Below, piece after piece: positions 1 to 10,639 of a DNA stretch of 64,000 bases. The notes beneath the pieces were generated by a model. The model made no database searches, was not told where the DNA came from, and saw only the letters and a list, made by a program, of their open reading frames with translations. Where the stretch lies: positions 372,001 through 436,000 of the forward strand of contig JANCRA010000115.1 in assembly GCA_024362935.1 (NCBI GenBank), given 5' to 3'. The stretch's first letter is position 1, and the number at the start of each line of letters is the position of its first letter. The translations under genes and the position numbers were made by a program. This DNA comes from Setophaga petechia. Its lineage: Eukaryota > Chordata > Aves > Passeriformes > Parulidae.

Positions 1-1847
1 CAGACTCACCCCCACACCAGGCTTCAAATCCAAGAGAAAACTGCTCCAAATTGGGAATTCTGGCACATGGAGCGCTGGCTTTCCTGATCACAGCACTGAG
101 ATTTGATAAATTAATCTCATGTTCTGTTCCCTGCTGTCCTCTCACACCCAGCTCTCCTCCAGCCCCTGGGACTGCCAGTACAGTCAGCAAAAAGTTCTGA
201 TTTGGGTTTTGGTGAGAGCCCTAATGAAACTCGAGCTGTCATCGTGTCCCCTGGGACAGCAGGGACTCACCAGCCTCACCCCAGCACGTCAGGAATCCAA
301 CTCCTCACAGGGAGAACCTCGTGGAGAAAACCCAAACAAGGCAGAATTATCATCAAATTGCTGCTTTCCACTGCCTCAGGTTCAGAACTGGGTCTGAAAT
401 ATTTTCATTTTCTTTTCCAGCTAGATCTTCAAGTATCAGCATCTTGTATGGATGAAAAAAGCCACAAAAGGCTTGCAATTTTTCTCCCCACATTCATATT
501 TTTTTTTAAATGAGAAATGCATTTAATGCTTTCTGTTAGTGAAAGGAGGAGATGAAAACAAATGAGGGAGTATGAAAACTAATAATTCTCCATCTCTCCT
601 CTCATTTTATGAACAATCTTGCTCAGAGCTTTGGAAAACCTAATGAAGTTGAAAAGACAAAGAGGTTCTGATTTTTTCCTCCAGATTCCTCCCCTGTGTT
701 GTGAGCCATCTGTAGCTCCAATGAAAGACATTTTCCACTCAGTTAATCCAGGGACTAAACCTTCCCAAACTCTCTCCATGTTTTGTGTTAAGAATCCATT
801 GTGAGATCCTGTTATCAGTGCAGCTTGAGATACTGCAGGGACATAAAATCTTGTAGATAATGCAGGCTGAGCTGCATTCAGAAAGCACCTGATAAAACCA
901 GCAGAAATGCAAAAAAAATCCACTTTTTTCACCCAATGACCTCCCCAAATCTATGTCTTGCTCTTGACTTTTATGAGCAGCTTGGCTTTAGATTTGATCC
1001 AAAGCCCTTGAAATAATTTGAGAGGTTCCTGTTGACCCCACCAAGGCCAACATCAATCCTGGGGACTACAGAGGAGCTGCTGCACCTCTCAAAAACAAAG
1101 ATGAAAATTTGTACCAAACCCATTTCTTTTCTCACAGGTACAGCTGCCACTTGTCCCTTGATTTTTTCATGGTGCTGCTCTGGAAAATGAGTGCAGGGTT
1201 TGACCACAAATTCCCATCTTTTCCTCTGGGTTTGATCAGGATCTGGCTCTGCTCTGGGAAATCCAGAGAGGTGAATGAGAGCAGGCTCAAACCCTAATGA
1301 ACACCATTTTTAAAGTTCTTTTGGCTTCTCAGTGTGTGCCACCCTAAATAAATGGCTGCTGGTGCTGTAGCAAAACACCCAGAGTGTGGTTTTAGTGCAG
1401 AATAATCACAAGGAAAGGCAGATTATAAATTCTAGCAGTGAAACGTGACCGTGATAAAAACCACAAATAGACCCAGAAGGGCTCGTGGCGATTTAAGGCA
1501 GATCTGTTAAAACGTGTGCACGGCATTACAAGTTTGGGATTGTGCTGAGCTGGGCTTTAAAGAGTTTAAACCCCACCCCAAGAGGGCTCCAGCAGCTCGT
1601 GTGTCACCTGAATTCCCTGTGACATCAGCCAGGAACCTTTCTGAGGGGCAGCACCTCCAGAGCACTCCCAACCCTGCCAGCACCGCGCTCATTCCTTCTT
1701 GATTTCAACCCTAAATGAAGCCTGGTAGCTCCCCACCTTATTTATTCCTTTTAATTGAGCTGCAAAGTGGATGCAGCCCTCCTGAAAGCAGCTCTGTATT
1801 GATCAAACCTGACCTATTTTCTTGGTGCAGCCACCCAGCTCCCGTGG
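1..1847. other. Non-coding unique sequence
   Basis: No gene seen. Open frames are short, overlap on both strands and carry no recognisable domain. No clear tandem repeat or transposon. Composition is ordinary for avian intronic or intergenic DNA. Confidence 0.7.
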
Positions 1848-1870
1848 CAGCAGCAGCAGCAGCAGCAGCA
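1848..1870. repeat. (CAG)n trinucleotide microsatellite
   Basis: About eight uninterrupted CAG units. They give poly-Ala on one strand and poly-Cys in an opposite frame, but no surrounding gene supports translation. A short (CA)8 tract follows at about 2006-2021. Confidence 0.85.
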
Positions 1871-2599
1871 CAAACCTGCTCCATCAATATCTTCCATTTG
1901 CTGCAGCAGGGAGGAGCTGGTGCAGGGTTTTGAGACCTGCTCATCAATCTGATTAATAAAATCATCAGTGGGTGAATTATTATCAATTGCAGGGACAGGT
2001 TTTGGGACACACACACACACATGGCCTGGACTGTGCTCTCAGCCACTCGTTTTTCACAGGCTGGGAACAGCCAGGATTTACCCTCCCCTTGGCTGGAATT
2101 CTGCATATTCAGATGAAAACTGGAGAAATTCAACTTAATAATTGTGTTTACCTGTAGAGAATTCTGCACTGCTTAACCCCGTGGTACCTGAGTATTTCAA
2201 AAGAGTTTTTAAACCAAAACTTTCCCCAGCATTTTTGATGCAGAAGAAAATGATGAAGTTTAACAGAACTGGGCACAAACACACCAAAAGACTCAAAATT
2301 CAGGCACAGAGTTCAGACCTTTTAAAACATAAGCTTGAGATTTAATGTTTTGCTCCTTATTCCATCCAATATCCTTTTTTTCTGAAGGAAAATGTACTTT
2401 TCCTGCTTGGGAAAAAGCAAGGAGGAAGCTGTACAGCTTCACAGCCCTGCTCCAGGCCCCATGGTCATCCCAGCCCTCTTTAATATATTTATTTATTAAA
2501 ATCCAGCACCCCTATTCTGAACAACTGAAGCCACCATTCTGTGAGCCACTCTTCCCCCCTCAGGAACCCTCTTGCAGAAATTTGGAATTTATCAGCAGA

Positions 2600-3190
2600 G
2601 ATTAATTGAATCCCACCAGTACTGTACATCAAATGGAGGAACAGGGCCCCTATTTATCTCTTAAAGTTCTGAAAATGAAAAACATCTAATCACTGCTTGC
2701 CTTTGATGAATGCCTCATTGTTCTCCTCGCCAGAGAGGCATTTCATATGGCACTGGCAGTACAGTGCTGCTGGGGAGGGGGCTGCAGCAGGGCTTGGAAA
2801 AGTAGAATTCCATTTACATCCAACAGAAATATAAAGTTTCCGTGATATGGGAATTTTTTTTTCTCTCTGTTTTTTTGGGTTTTTTTTTTTCCTTCCCTCC
2901 CATGGCAAAAAGAAAAAAAATAATGTTCTTAAGGCGGAGCAAGAAACTAATACAATTAAATACTTTGCTTTGCCTGCCAAGGACATTTGACTGCTACTGT
3001 GCTACATCAGGTATGTAATGAAAGGCAAATGACAACGAATCTTAATGTGGTGGGGAGCTTGGGTAACTGTAGTTTTATGTCAGGGATAGCCTGGCAGAGA
3101 AAAGCTGCATTGTACCCAGGATTAGCAGAACTGCAGGATTTCATTAATGACCGAACAGCTCTGGAGCAAAACAAAGATAGTTAGGGAGTA
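2600..3190. promoter_or_regulatory. Candidate conserved non-coding block
   Basis: Low-repeat, complex sequence rich in AT-core motifs (ATTAAT, AATTAA, TAATGA), interrupted by one T-rich tract near 2855-2920. It looks like vertebrate developmental enhancer sequence, not decayed repeat. No coding frame of note. Conservation is inferred from texture only. Confidence 0.3.
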
Positions 3191-4165
3191 AAAAGAGAAC
3201 ATGACCAGAATGTGTGGCACTAATTGGAAATGTATATTATCTTCCCGTGCTGGGGGAGCAGCTCTGGGCGCTGGCCATTGTCATCTGGGCACTGTCACAG
3301 GCACAAAGCTGTTCCCAGGTTGGGGCAGAGCTGGAGGAGCAGCCAGCAACACTTGGGGTGATGGGGTTTGGGAGCAGGAAACAAAGCAGGCTCAGGTGGG
3401 GCAGATCCAGCTCCTCACCCTCCTCCAGCTCCTCATCCTCCTCCAGAAGGGGCAGTTCCTCACCCAGGTTGGATTTCTGCCTTTGAACACCCACCCCTCC
3501 CTCCCTGCCCAGACTAGAAATGACAAACCAGAGCGGCCTTTCAGAGCAAAAAAAACCAAAATTTGCTCCTGGACAACTTCATTTTTCTCCAGAGTCAGCA
3601 TCAGCAACACTTTCTCCCAGGCAGAGTCACTTCCAGTAAGTCATCACTTCCATTTGCAAGACTGGAAACTGGAAAATGACAACTCTGCCCATGCAGAGAT
3701 GGTGCAAAGTCGATTAAAAGCAGCAGGAATTGCTGCACTGCTCATTCTGTACCCAGCTTTGTGTTGGTCACATTGCTCAGCCCTTATTTCTCATAATTCC
3801 TCATTCTCCTCCAAAAAAAATGAGATTTTTTAATATTTTTTAAAATATCTACAGAATATACAAGTTGTCTGCTGTCATATCCAGCAACTTTTTGCTCAGG
3901 ACAGTGAGAAAAACAAAAGTGGAAGGACAAAAATCCCCTTTTTTCATGCAAACCCTGCAATTCTTACTGGGACAGACCCTCCCTGTACACTCAGCTCCTG
4001 TTGCAGGGCTTGGGGCTGTGATATTTACACCCACTCAGATGCTTTTTTTTTACATGGTCAAAGTGGTGTAAAACAGCTCAAGTCAAATGACAATTAAGCT
4101 TATTACTTGAGACAGCTTTTTTTTTTTTAAGGGAAAAAAACCCCAAACTGCTTGCCCTTGACCAC
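3191..4165. other. Non-coding unique sequence
   Basis: A plus-strand open frame of 210 codons (3201-3833) crosses a CTCCTCCAG-type short repeat near 3410-3460. It has no recognisable domain and I treat it as chance. T-rich runs occur near 3830-3845 and 4120-4130. Confidence 0.55.
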
Positions 4166-4167
4166 TA

Positions 4168-4215
4168 GGCAGAAGGGAGGGGGAAGGGAGAGAGGGAGGG
4201 AGGGAAGGAGAGACT
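4168..4215. repeat. Purine (GGGA/GGA) tract
   Basis: Nearly pure A/G on the plus strand, with GGGAGGGA-like periodicity. Simple low-complexity sequence. Confidence 0.7.
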
Positions 4216-4339
4216 CCTTAAGACAATTTTGAAACAGTCCAGTACTTCCCTGATCACTTTGCAAAGTTGAAATATGATTACAACCTTTTTGCATACAGAA
4301 AGGAGCCATTTAAATGAAAAATTAGCTGCCTTAACAGGT

Positions 4340-4760
4340 CAAGCACACAGTTACATTAATGTTGTGTAGAACAATAAATCAACTTCGATCCCCAATTGAA
4401 AAAATGCTAATTTAGCCGGGCGATTCACTGATTGTACTTCCCCCCGTGGATGGAAATCTTTTCTTTTATATTTTTTTTCCCCTTTTTTTTTTTCCCTTTT
4501 TTTTCTTTTTTTATTTTTATTCAACACCAGGCAGCGATTCGCCCGGGCCCTCCTAATGGCGCTCTCGCAGACTATCAGCATTTCAGTGGAATTCTGATCA
4601 TGGTTTTAATATTCCATGCAGCTTTGCCCCCTCTGATTTCATGCTGAAACATTAACAAGAGCTGACACTGGAGATTAGAAGCAGACAGCTGGAATGCCAG
4701 GTCTTTGTTGCAGCATGGACATGAGCCAACATCGTTCAACCGCAGCCAAGAGGGACCTGG
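4340..4760. promoter_or_regulatory. Candidate conserved non-coding block with CpGs
   Basis: Complex sequence on either side of a pyrimidine tract (about 4458-4522). The flanks carry scattered CpGs (GCCGGGCGATT, TTCGCCCGGG, GGCGCTCTCG) beside homeodomain-like AT cores such as CTAATTTA and CTAATGG. This mix is typical of deeply conserved enhancers. There is no open frame worth calling. The conservation itself is inferred. Confidence 0.35.
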
Positions 4761-4799
4761 GAAAGTCTTCTTAAGAAGGGGAGGTGGGAGAGGGGCAGA

Positions 4800-5060
4800 C
4801 AAGGTAGTTTACTGAAGGGCATATACAAGTAGATAATTGCAGAGCCCTTTCATCTCGTAAAGCCAAATTCTAATCAATCCTGGTTTATTAAGAGGGTCAT
4901 TAAAGGTAAAATTAAAGGGGGGAAGGAAAGAAAAAAAAAAAGAAAAAAAGAAAAATCGCCATTAAGCTCGGCGAGCATAAAAGTTTTGAGTAGAAAGCGA
5001 CTGCACGGCCACAGCCACCTCTAATTTGGCTGCTTGTTGTTTGCAGTGGTGCTGCTGGTT
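4800..5060. promoter_or_regulatory. Candidate conserved non-coding block
   Basis: Complex AT-core-rich sequence (TCTAATCAATCC, GGTTTATTAAG, CCATTAAGCTCGGCG), split by an A/G-rich tract at about 4917-4955. An A-rich run follows at about 5083-5109. It resembles enhancer sequence, with no coding potential seen. Confidence 0.3.
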
Positions 5061-5451
5061 GGAAATGCAGTGCTGGTCTCCTTTAAAAAAAGAAAAAAAA
5101 AAAAAAAAACAGATTTAATCCACTTAGTTCCAGGTGAATAAATTGAGAAATAAAACTGGATTTATGTGCTGGTGCAGTGTGTGAACTGTAAATTCCCAGG
5201 CAAAAAGGAGGAGGTAGTATAACACAACATTCTGGTGGCTAATAAATTGTTTCCCGAGAAGAGAGACCTAATAAAGAGACATAATTTCATCCAAACCATG
5301 GGGCAACTCTTACTCTCCATCCATTCTTCAGGGAGGACCTTGGGGAGGGGACAGCAGATGCTCCATGGCAATGCTGTGTGGGGTTTGGGGGCTGTTTTGG
5401 GTTGGTTCTTTTGAAAAGGAACTTCTGAAGTTCCAATTATGTGGTGCATAT

Positions 5452-5552
5452 ATGGATATAGTGTGCCTTGACATGTATGTAGAGTGTATACATATATAGT
5501 GTATATAGAGAGTATAAAAATTATATATATATATATATAAAGATATATAAAT
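5452..5552. repeat. TA-rich microsatellite
   Basis: Imperfect TATA/TATG repeats ending in an uninterrupted (TA)n tract around 5521-5540. Confidence 0.75.
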
Positions 5553-5559
5553 AGTGCAG

Positions 5560-6339
5560 CTAGTCAGACAAACCTGGGGTAAATCAATCAAGAAAGGAAT
5601 TTCAGATGAAGACAGCACTGGGGGAAGCAGCTTAGCACTGAAAATGATACCTGGGAAAGCCCAAGGATCTCGGTGTTTATCCCATCACACAGAACCCTGC
5701 AGCTTAAAAATCAGGATCAGCTACAAATCCAGACCCCAATCCCACTGCCCCCTCCACTCCAGCCCCCAAGGAAAGGGGTTCCCCAGCTTGGGGACCTTTC
5801 CAGGCTGGGATCTGGAGTGATTCATGTGCTGAGTGGGCTTTATTTACCTATTTAATAATTCCCATCTGCCCCTCTCACCAACCCTTCCTCCTTCCCTGCC
5901 TCTCCCATCTTAGAGATGTGCAGAAGAATAAACAAAGAGCAAATATTTGCACTGATAATCAGAAGGTGATCTAAATATTGGACTCAAGAATCTCAGCAAA
6001 GAGTGGATGAATGGAAAGCATTTAATACTTTCCCCTTCTACACATCTTTCCACCAAAGGCATGAAACAACTTCCTGAAAATGATTTACAATTACCTCGTG
6101 CCTCCTTTGATTTCTGCAGCAGCCCGGAACAAGGCTCTGATTTTAAAAATCTCATTGTTAATTATTAATCCTCACAACAGCACCTGGGCAGGGCAGGAAC
6201 CCAGGCAGAATTGGGGAAACTGAGGCACGGGGAGGAAGGATGCAATTCAGGTTCCAGTGATGGAGAAAGTCCAGGATTAACCTGGAAAAAAGCAATCTGC
6301 AGGTGAGGAAGAGCAGGGCAGTCCCCACAGCACAGCCTA
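5560..6339. other. Non-coding unique sequence
   Basis: No gene, repeat array or mobile element recognised. Only short open frames. Confidence 0.6.
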
Positions 6340-6427
6340 GATGGATTTGAGTTTAAATCAAGCTCTAATCTGAGTTTAAATCGGATGGATTTGAGTTTAA
6401 ATCAAGCTCTAATCTGAGTTTAAATCG
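6340..6427. repeat. 44-bp tandem duplication
   Basis: Two near-identical 44-bp units in direct tandem, starting at 6341 and 6385. Each holds two internal GAGTTTAAATC motifs, so the unit is itself a partial duplication. Confidence 0.9.
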
Positions 6428-6685
6428 AGCTGTGGGGACAGTGAGGAGCCCACAGGTGAGGCCAGCCCCACCTGCTGTGAGAGGCACTTTATTGATCCTC
6501 TGAGGAGCTTCTTCCCCTGGGTGATCACCCTCCCTTGAGGGGACAAAAAAGGAAAAGTGCTCTTTATTTCTATTTGCCTGGCTCGGTAATAGGCTTTAAT
6601 GCTTATCTCTAGTAGATTAAATGGCCTTTTGGTATCTCTGAGTGTGCCAGGGCAGTGATGGAGCCATCTCTGCCCATCCTTTCCC

Positions 6686-7362
6686 CTAAATAAACTCTTC
6701 TTTCAGTCTGCCACCGAGGCACCCTCAATTCACCCCTCAAACCTCTTCAAAAAGCAAGGTTGGTATCAGAATTACAGCCTGGCATGGGGTGGAAATGCCC
6801 TTCCCCTGCCCACACTCCTCCTCTGATCCCCCCAAACCCATCCAAGCTCATTCCCAGGGTTTTGTACCCCTGGTTTGCACTCCTGGGCTGTGGGTTAGGG
6901 CTGTGATTTATTGGTTTGAGTTTATCCCAGCAGGGTTTGCCTGCAGGGAATATCTGCAGGTAGATATTCCTGCCCTATACATATATATATGTATATATAT
7001 CTCCTTTTTCCTAAATAAACTCTTCTTTCAGTCTGCCACCGAGGCACCCTCACTTCACCCCTCGAACCACTTCAAAAAGCAAGGTTGGTATCAGAATTAC
7101 AGCCTGGCATGGGGTGGAAATGCCCTTCCTCTGCCCACACTCCTCCTCCTCCAAGGGCTGACGAGAGCTCCAGCCAAAGCCTCCTGTGCCACCTGCACTG
7201 GGCTGTGTCTGCTCTGATCCCCCAAACCCATCCAAGCTCACTTCCAGGGTTTTGTACCCCTGGTTTGCACTGCTGGGCTGTGGGTTAGGGCTGTGATTTA
7301 TTGGTTTGAGTTTATCCCAGTAGGGTTTGTCTTCAGGGAATATCTGCAGGTAGATATTCCTG

Positions 7363-7404
<42 letters not shown>

Positions 7405-7790
7405 CTCCTTTTTCCTAAATAAACTCTTCTTTCAGTCTGCCACCAAGACACCCTCACTTCACCCCTCAAACCTCTTCAAAAGCAAGGTTGGTATCAGAAT
7501 TACAGCCTGGCATGGGGTGGAAATGCCCTTCCTCTGCCCACCCTCCTCCTCCTCCAAGGGCTGACGAGAGCTCCAGCCAAAGCCTCCTGTGCCACCTGCA
7601 CTGGGCTGTGTCTGCTCTGATCCCCCAAACCCATCCAAGCTCACTTCCAGGGTTTTGTACCCCTGGTTTGCACTGCTGGGCTGTGGGTTAGGGCTGTGAT
7701 TTATTGGTTTGAGTTTATCCCAGCAGGGTTTGCCTGCAGGGGATATCTGCAGGTAGATATTCCTGCCCCATTTTTGTATATGTATACAAC
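6686..7790. repeat. Triplicated 0.33-0.40 kb tandem unit
   Basis: Three direct copies start at 6686, 7011 and 7415, each with the anchor CTAAATAAACTC. Copies two and three carry an extra segment of about 72 bp (around 7151-7222 and 7554-7625) that copy one lacks. Each copy ends near a growing TA tract after ATATTCCTGCCC. The repetition yields parallel open frames on both strands, which are not genes. Confidence 0.9.
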
Positions 7791-7798
7791 ATCTGCCC

Positions 7799-7843
<45 letters not shown>

Positions 7844-7937
7844 ATCTGCACCATTTATATATTTATATATATATATATATACAATATCTGCCCCATTTTA
7901 TATATATACATATATATATATATACAATATCTGCACC

Positions 7938-7982
<45 letters not shown>

Positions 7983-8202
7983 CAATATCTGCCCCATTTA
8001 TATATATAAAATATCTGCCCCATATATATACATATATATACCGTATCTGCCCCATTTATATATATAATATATCTGCACCATTTTTATATATATCTATATA
8101 CAATATCTGCGCCATTTTTATATATAAAAATACACAATATCTGCCCTATATATATACATACAATATCTGCCCCATTTATATATATATATAAAATATCTGC
8201 AC

Positions 8203-8245
<43 letters not shown>

Positions 8246-8395
8246 ATATCTGCATCATTTATATATATATATACACAATATCTGACCTATATATATATAC
8301 AATATCTGCACCATTTAGATATATATATATATACAATATCTGCACCATTTAGATATATTTACATATATATATATGTATATATATATATGCACATT
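7766..8395. repeat. Compound (TA)n / CAATATCTGC-CCAT array
   Basis: About 16 units alternate a variable (TA)n stretch with a conserved core of about 16 bp, CAATATCTGCnCCATTT. The core resembles the end of the preceding tandem unit (ATATCTGC and CCTGCCC-(TA)n), so the array probably grew out of it. It is strongly self-complementary because of the TA runs. Confidence 0.9.
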
Positions 8396-8779
8396 AAAAC
8401 ACAGGGACAATGACAAACCAGAAATCTGTCAGCACAGACACATTAGTGATACTCCATGCCAGAAAATTCCTATTTAATAGTAATATCAAGATTCAAAATT
8501 TGCTAAAAGGTAACAAAAAGCTCAGCTGTGACAGCTCCAGACCTTGCTGTCACACCTGAACTTCCCAGCCCAGCTCTCCCAAAGCTGCTCCATTTCTTGC
8601 CTCCCTCCAGGACCCTTTTCTATCTCTCTGTTTGATCTCCTTTCCCTCTGGCATTATCCTCTCCCCAGGCAGGTTTTTGGTGGTGCAGCCCCTGTTTGGG
8701 GATGCTCAGGGGGAATGTTTTGCTATGTAAATGCAAACACTGTCCCTGCGTGGTGCCTCCTGTTGTTCCTGCTTTCCTT

Positions 8780-9210
8780 TGGCTAATTGATTTGTTCTTG
8801 TCTAGACTTGAGCTCATTACAAGGAGCACTAAAGGCTCAGCATCATTTATTTCATGGCTAAGTCAATCTGTGCTCGAGTGCTGGGGCTCTAGATTGGATA
8901 AGGAACAGGTTCCTGCAGATGGAAATGGGAAGGGAAAATAAAAGCTGAACCAGGTAATGAACGGAAATGGAATGGCCATCATCGGATCCACGGATACCAT
9001 TGACCTTTCTCAGATTTACATCATTATCTAAAGTTCACCAGAGACCTTCCATGCTTGTTATCATTATCCCTCATTAGAAGTCACTCTAGAAGCATTAACA
9101 AGCTTCTGAAATGCTCGGCTAATTGCTTTAATAAGGCAATATCAATACTAAGCCATAGTTCCCATGATTAGATAGAGGCGGGGACCCTTCAGGCTTTGCC
9201 TCCTTGGCTT
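8780..9210. promoter_or_regulatory. Candidate conserved non-coding enhancer
   Basis: The most enhancer-like block in the left part. Over about 400 bp the sequence is complex and repeat-free, with dense motif-like elements (TCATTATCTAAAG, TTATCATTATCC, GCTAATTGC, TTTAATAAGG, GATTAGATAG). No open frame spans it. GATA-like and homeodomain-like cores are visible. Function and conservation are inferred. Confidence 0.4.
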
Positions 9211-9540
9211 TAAATGCTGGGCTGGGGGCCTGAGGGAGGAAAGCAAAAGGATTTCCTTGGAGAATGGAGCTCTTGGAGTGGACATAAAATGCTCTGATGT
9301 TGCAGAGTGCAGCTGTATTTTAAACAAGTGGGGCTACACTGTTCCAGTCAGCAGAGGAGGTGAGCAGGGCAGGTGGGAGCTCTCCAAATTAAGGCAGGTG
9401 AGCTTCCAAAACAAACCCTTCCTCAGAGAATGGCACAAAACAGGGAAAGCACATCCACACACTTGTCTGGGCTTGGTGCTCAGCCAGCAGAAGGCAGCTG
9501 AGCTTTACTCCAGCAGGAGCTGATTTATTCCAGGGCAGCA

Positions 9541-9607
9541 GTGGGACAGGGACATTTCTGGGACAGGGACATTTTTGGGACAGGGACATTTTTGGGACAT
9601 GGACACG
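9541..9607. repeat. 18-bp minisatellite
   Basis: Nearly four direct copies of GGGACAGGGACATTTnTG. The last copy is degenerate. Confidence 0.85.
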
Positions 9608-9610
9608 TTC

Positions 9611-10470
9611 AGGGAATCCTACAGCAATGGGGCATCCCATGGAACTGCAAAAAAACCATCAAAATTTGACTTTGCAGTCACTTCTCCCTGAGGCTCCTGC
9701 TTTCTGTGGTGAAAATGGGAGTGCACACAATCAGCTCATGTCCCTCTCCTGTCAGATGAATCATTTTATTAAATTTCCTGGCCTGACCTTGTCTGCTGGG
9801 AGAGAAAGGAGGGCAGAACCAGGCCACGAGAGAGCAGCCCCTCCTCTTTAATGGCAGCAGTGAGTCAGCCCCATTATGGGGACAAACCCTCCCTATTTCA
9901 GCAAATTCAAGAGTTCCACCAGCTGGACATTTCCTGCTTTATCTCCTCCTTCAGGGACTGGTGAGAAATCAGATTTTTCTCTGAGGAGCATCAAAGAGAG
10001 TGAGAAAGCTCCATGATAGACGTGGTACTTGCAGAAATGATTGCAGAAGGGTGAGGAGGAATCATGATCCTCCAAACCTGAGGGGCTGGCTGGCTGAGAG
10101 ACCCTTCTCCCTTCTCAGAGGGCCCAAACCTTCATTTTTCCAGCAGATTCTGCAATGAATCCCATATTTCCCGAGACAAATCTGCAGCCCATATAAACCA
10201 GGAACAATGGGGCCCTCCCAAAATAGCCTGGGTTTCATAACAAGCCCAGCACTGAGCTATTGTCAGGCAGGGCTTTGTGCAGGGCCATGGCAGAACATTT
10301 GGCTCCAGTGCTCAGGAGTGAGGGCCTGGTGCATTCTGAAAAATGCCACAGCATCAGTTTTCACTCAGGGATGCTGTTTGCTCGGCAGATAATAGCAGAT
10401 AATTCCTCCAGCCCTCCTGACAGCTTCAGCTGACCAACAGATCCCAGTTCAGCTTCTGCTCCAATGAAAA
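9611..10470. other. Non-coding unique sequence
   Basis: No gene, transposon or array recognised. Confidence 0.6.
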
Positions 10471-10473
10471 GAG

Positions 10474-10539
10474 AAATTTTTATTATTTATATTTTTTTTA
10501 CCCCCCCCCATTCATTTGTATTTGTCAATTTTTATTATT

Positions 10540-10572
<33 letters not shown>

Positions 10573-10636
10573 CTCCCCCATTCGTTTGTATTTGTCAAAT
10601 CTCTGTTAGTACTTGTAGGGGAAGAAGAAGAAGAAG
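10474..10636. repeat. Duplicated T-rich segment and (GAA)n
   Basis: A roughly 55-bp segment, TTTTTATTATTTATAT then T-run, C-run and TTnGTTTGTATTTGTCAA, occurs twice in tandem, the second copy with a much longer T-run. A short (GAA)5 follows at 10621-10636. Confidence 0.8.
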
Positions 10637-10639
10637 CAG

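Noticed and set aside
1738..2169. Frame with poly-Cys/poly-Ala run
   Set aside because: It comes from the (CAG)n microsatellite, with no supporting gene structure.
3201..3833. 210-codon plus-strand frame with Ser/Leu-rich repeat
   Set aside because: It crosses a simple CTCCTCCAG repeat, overlaps other frames and shows no domain.
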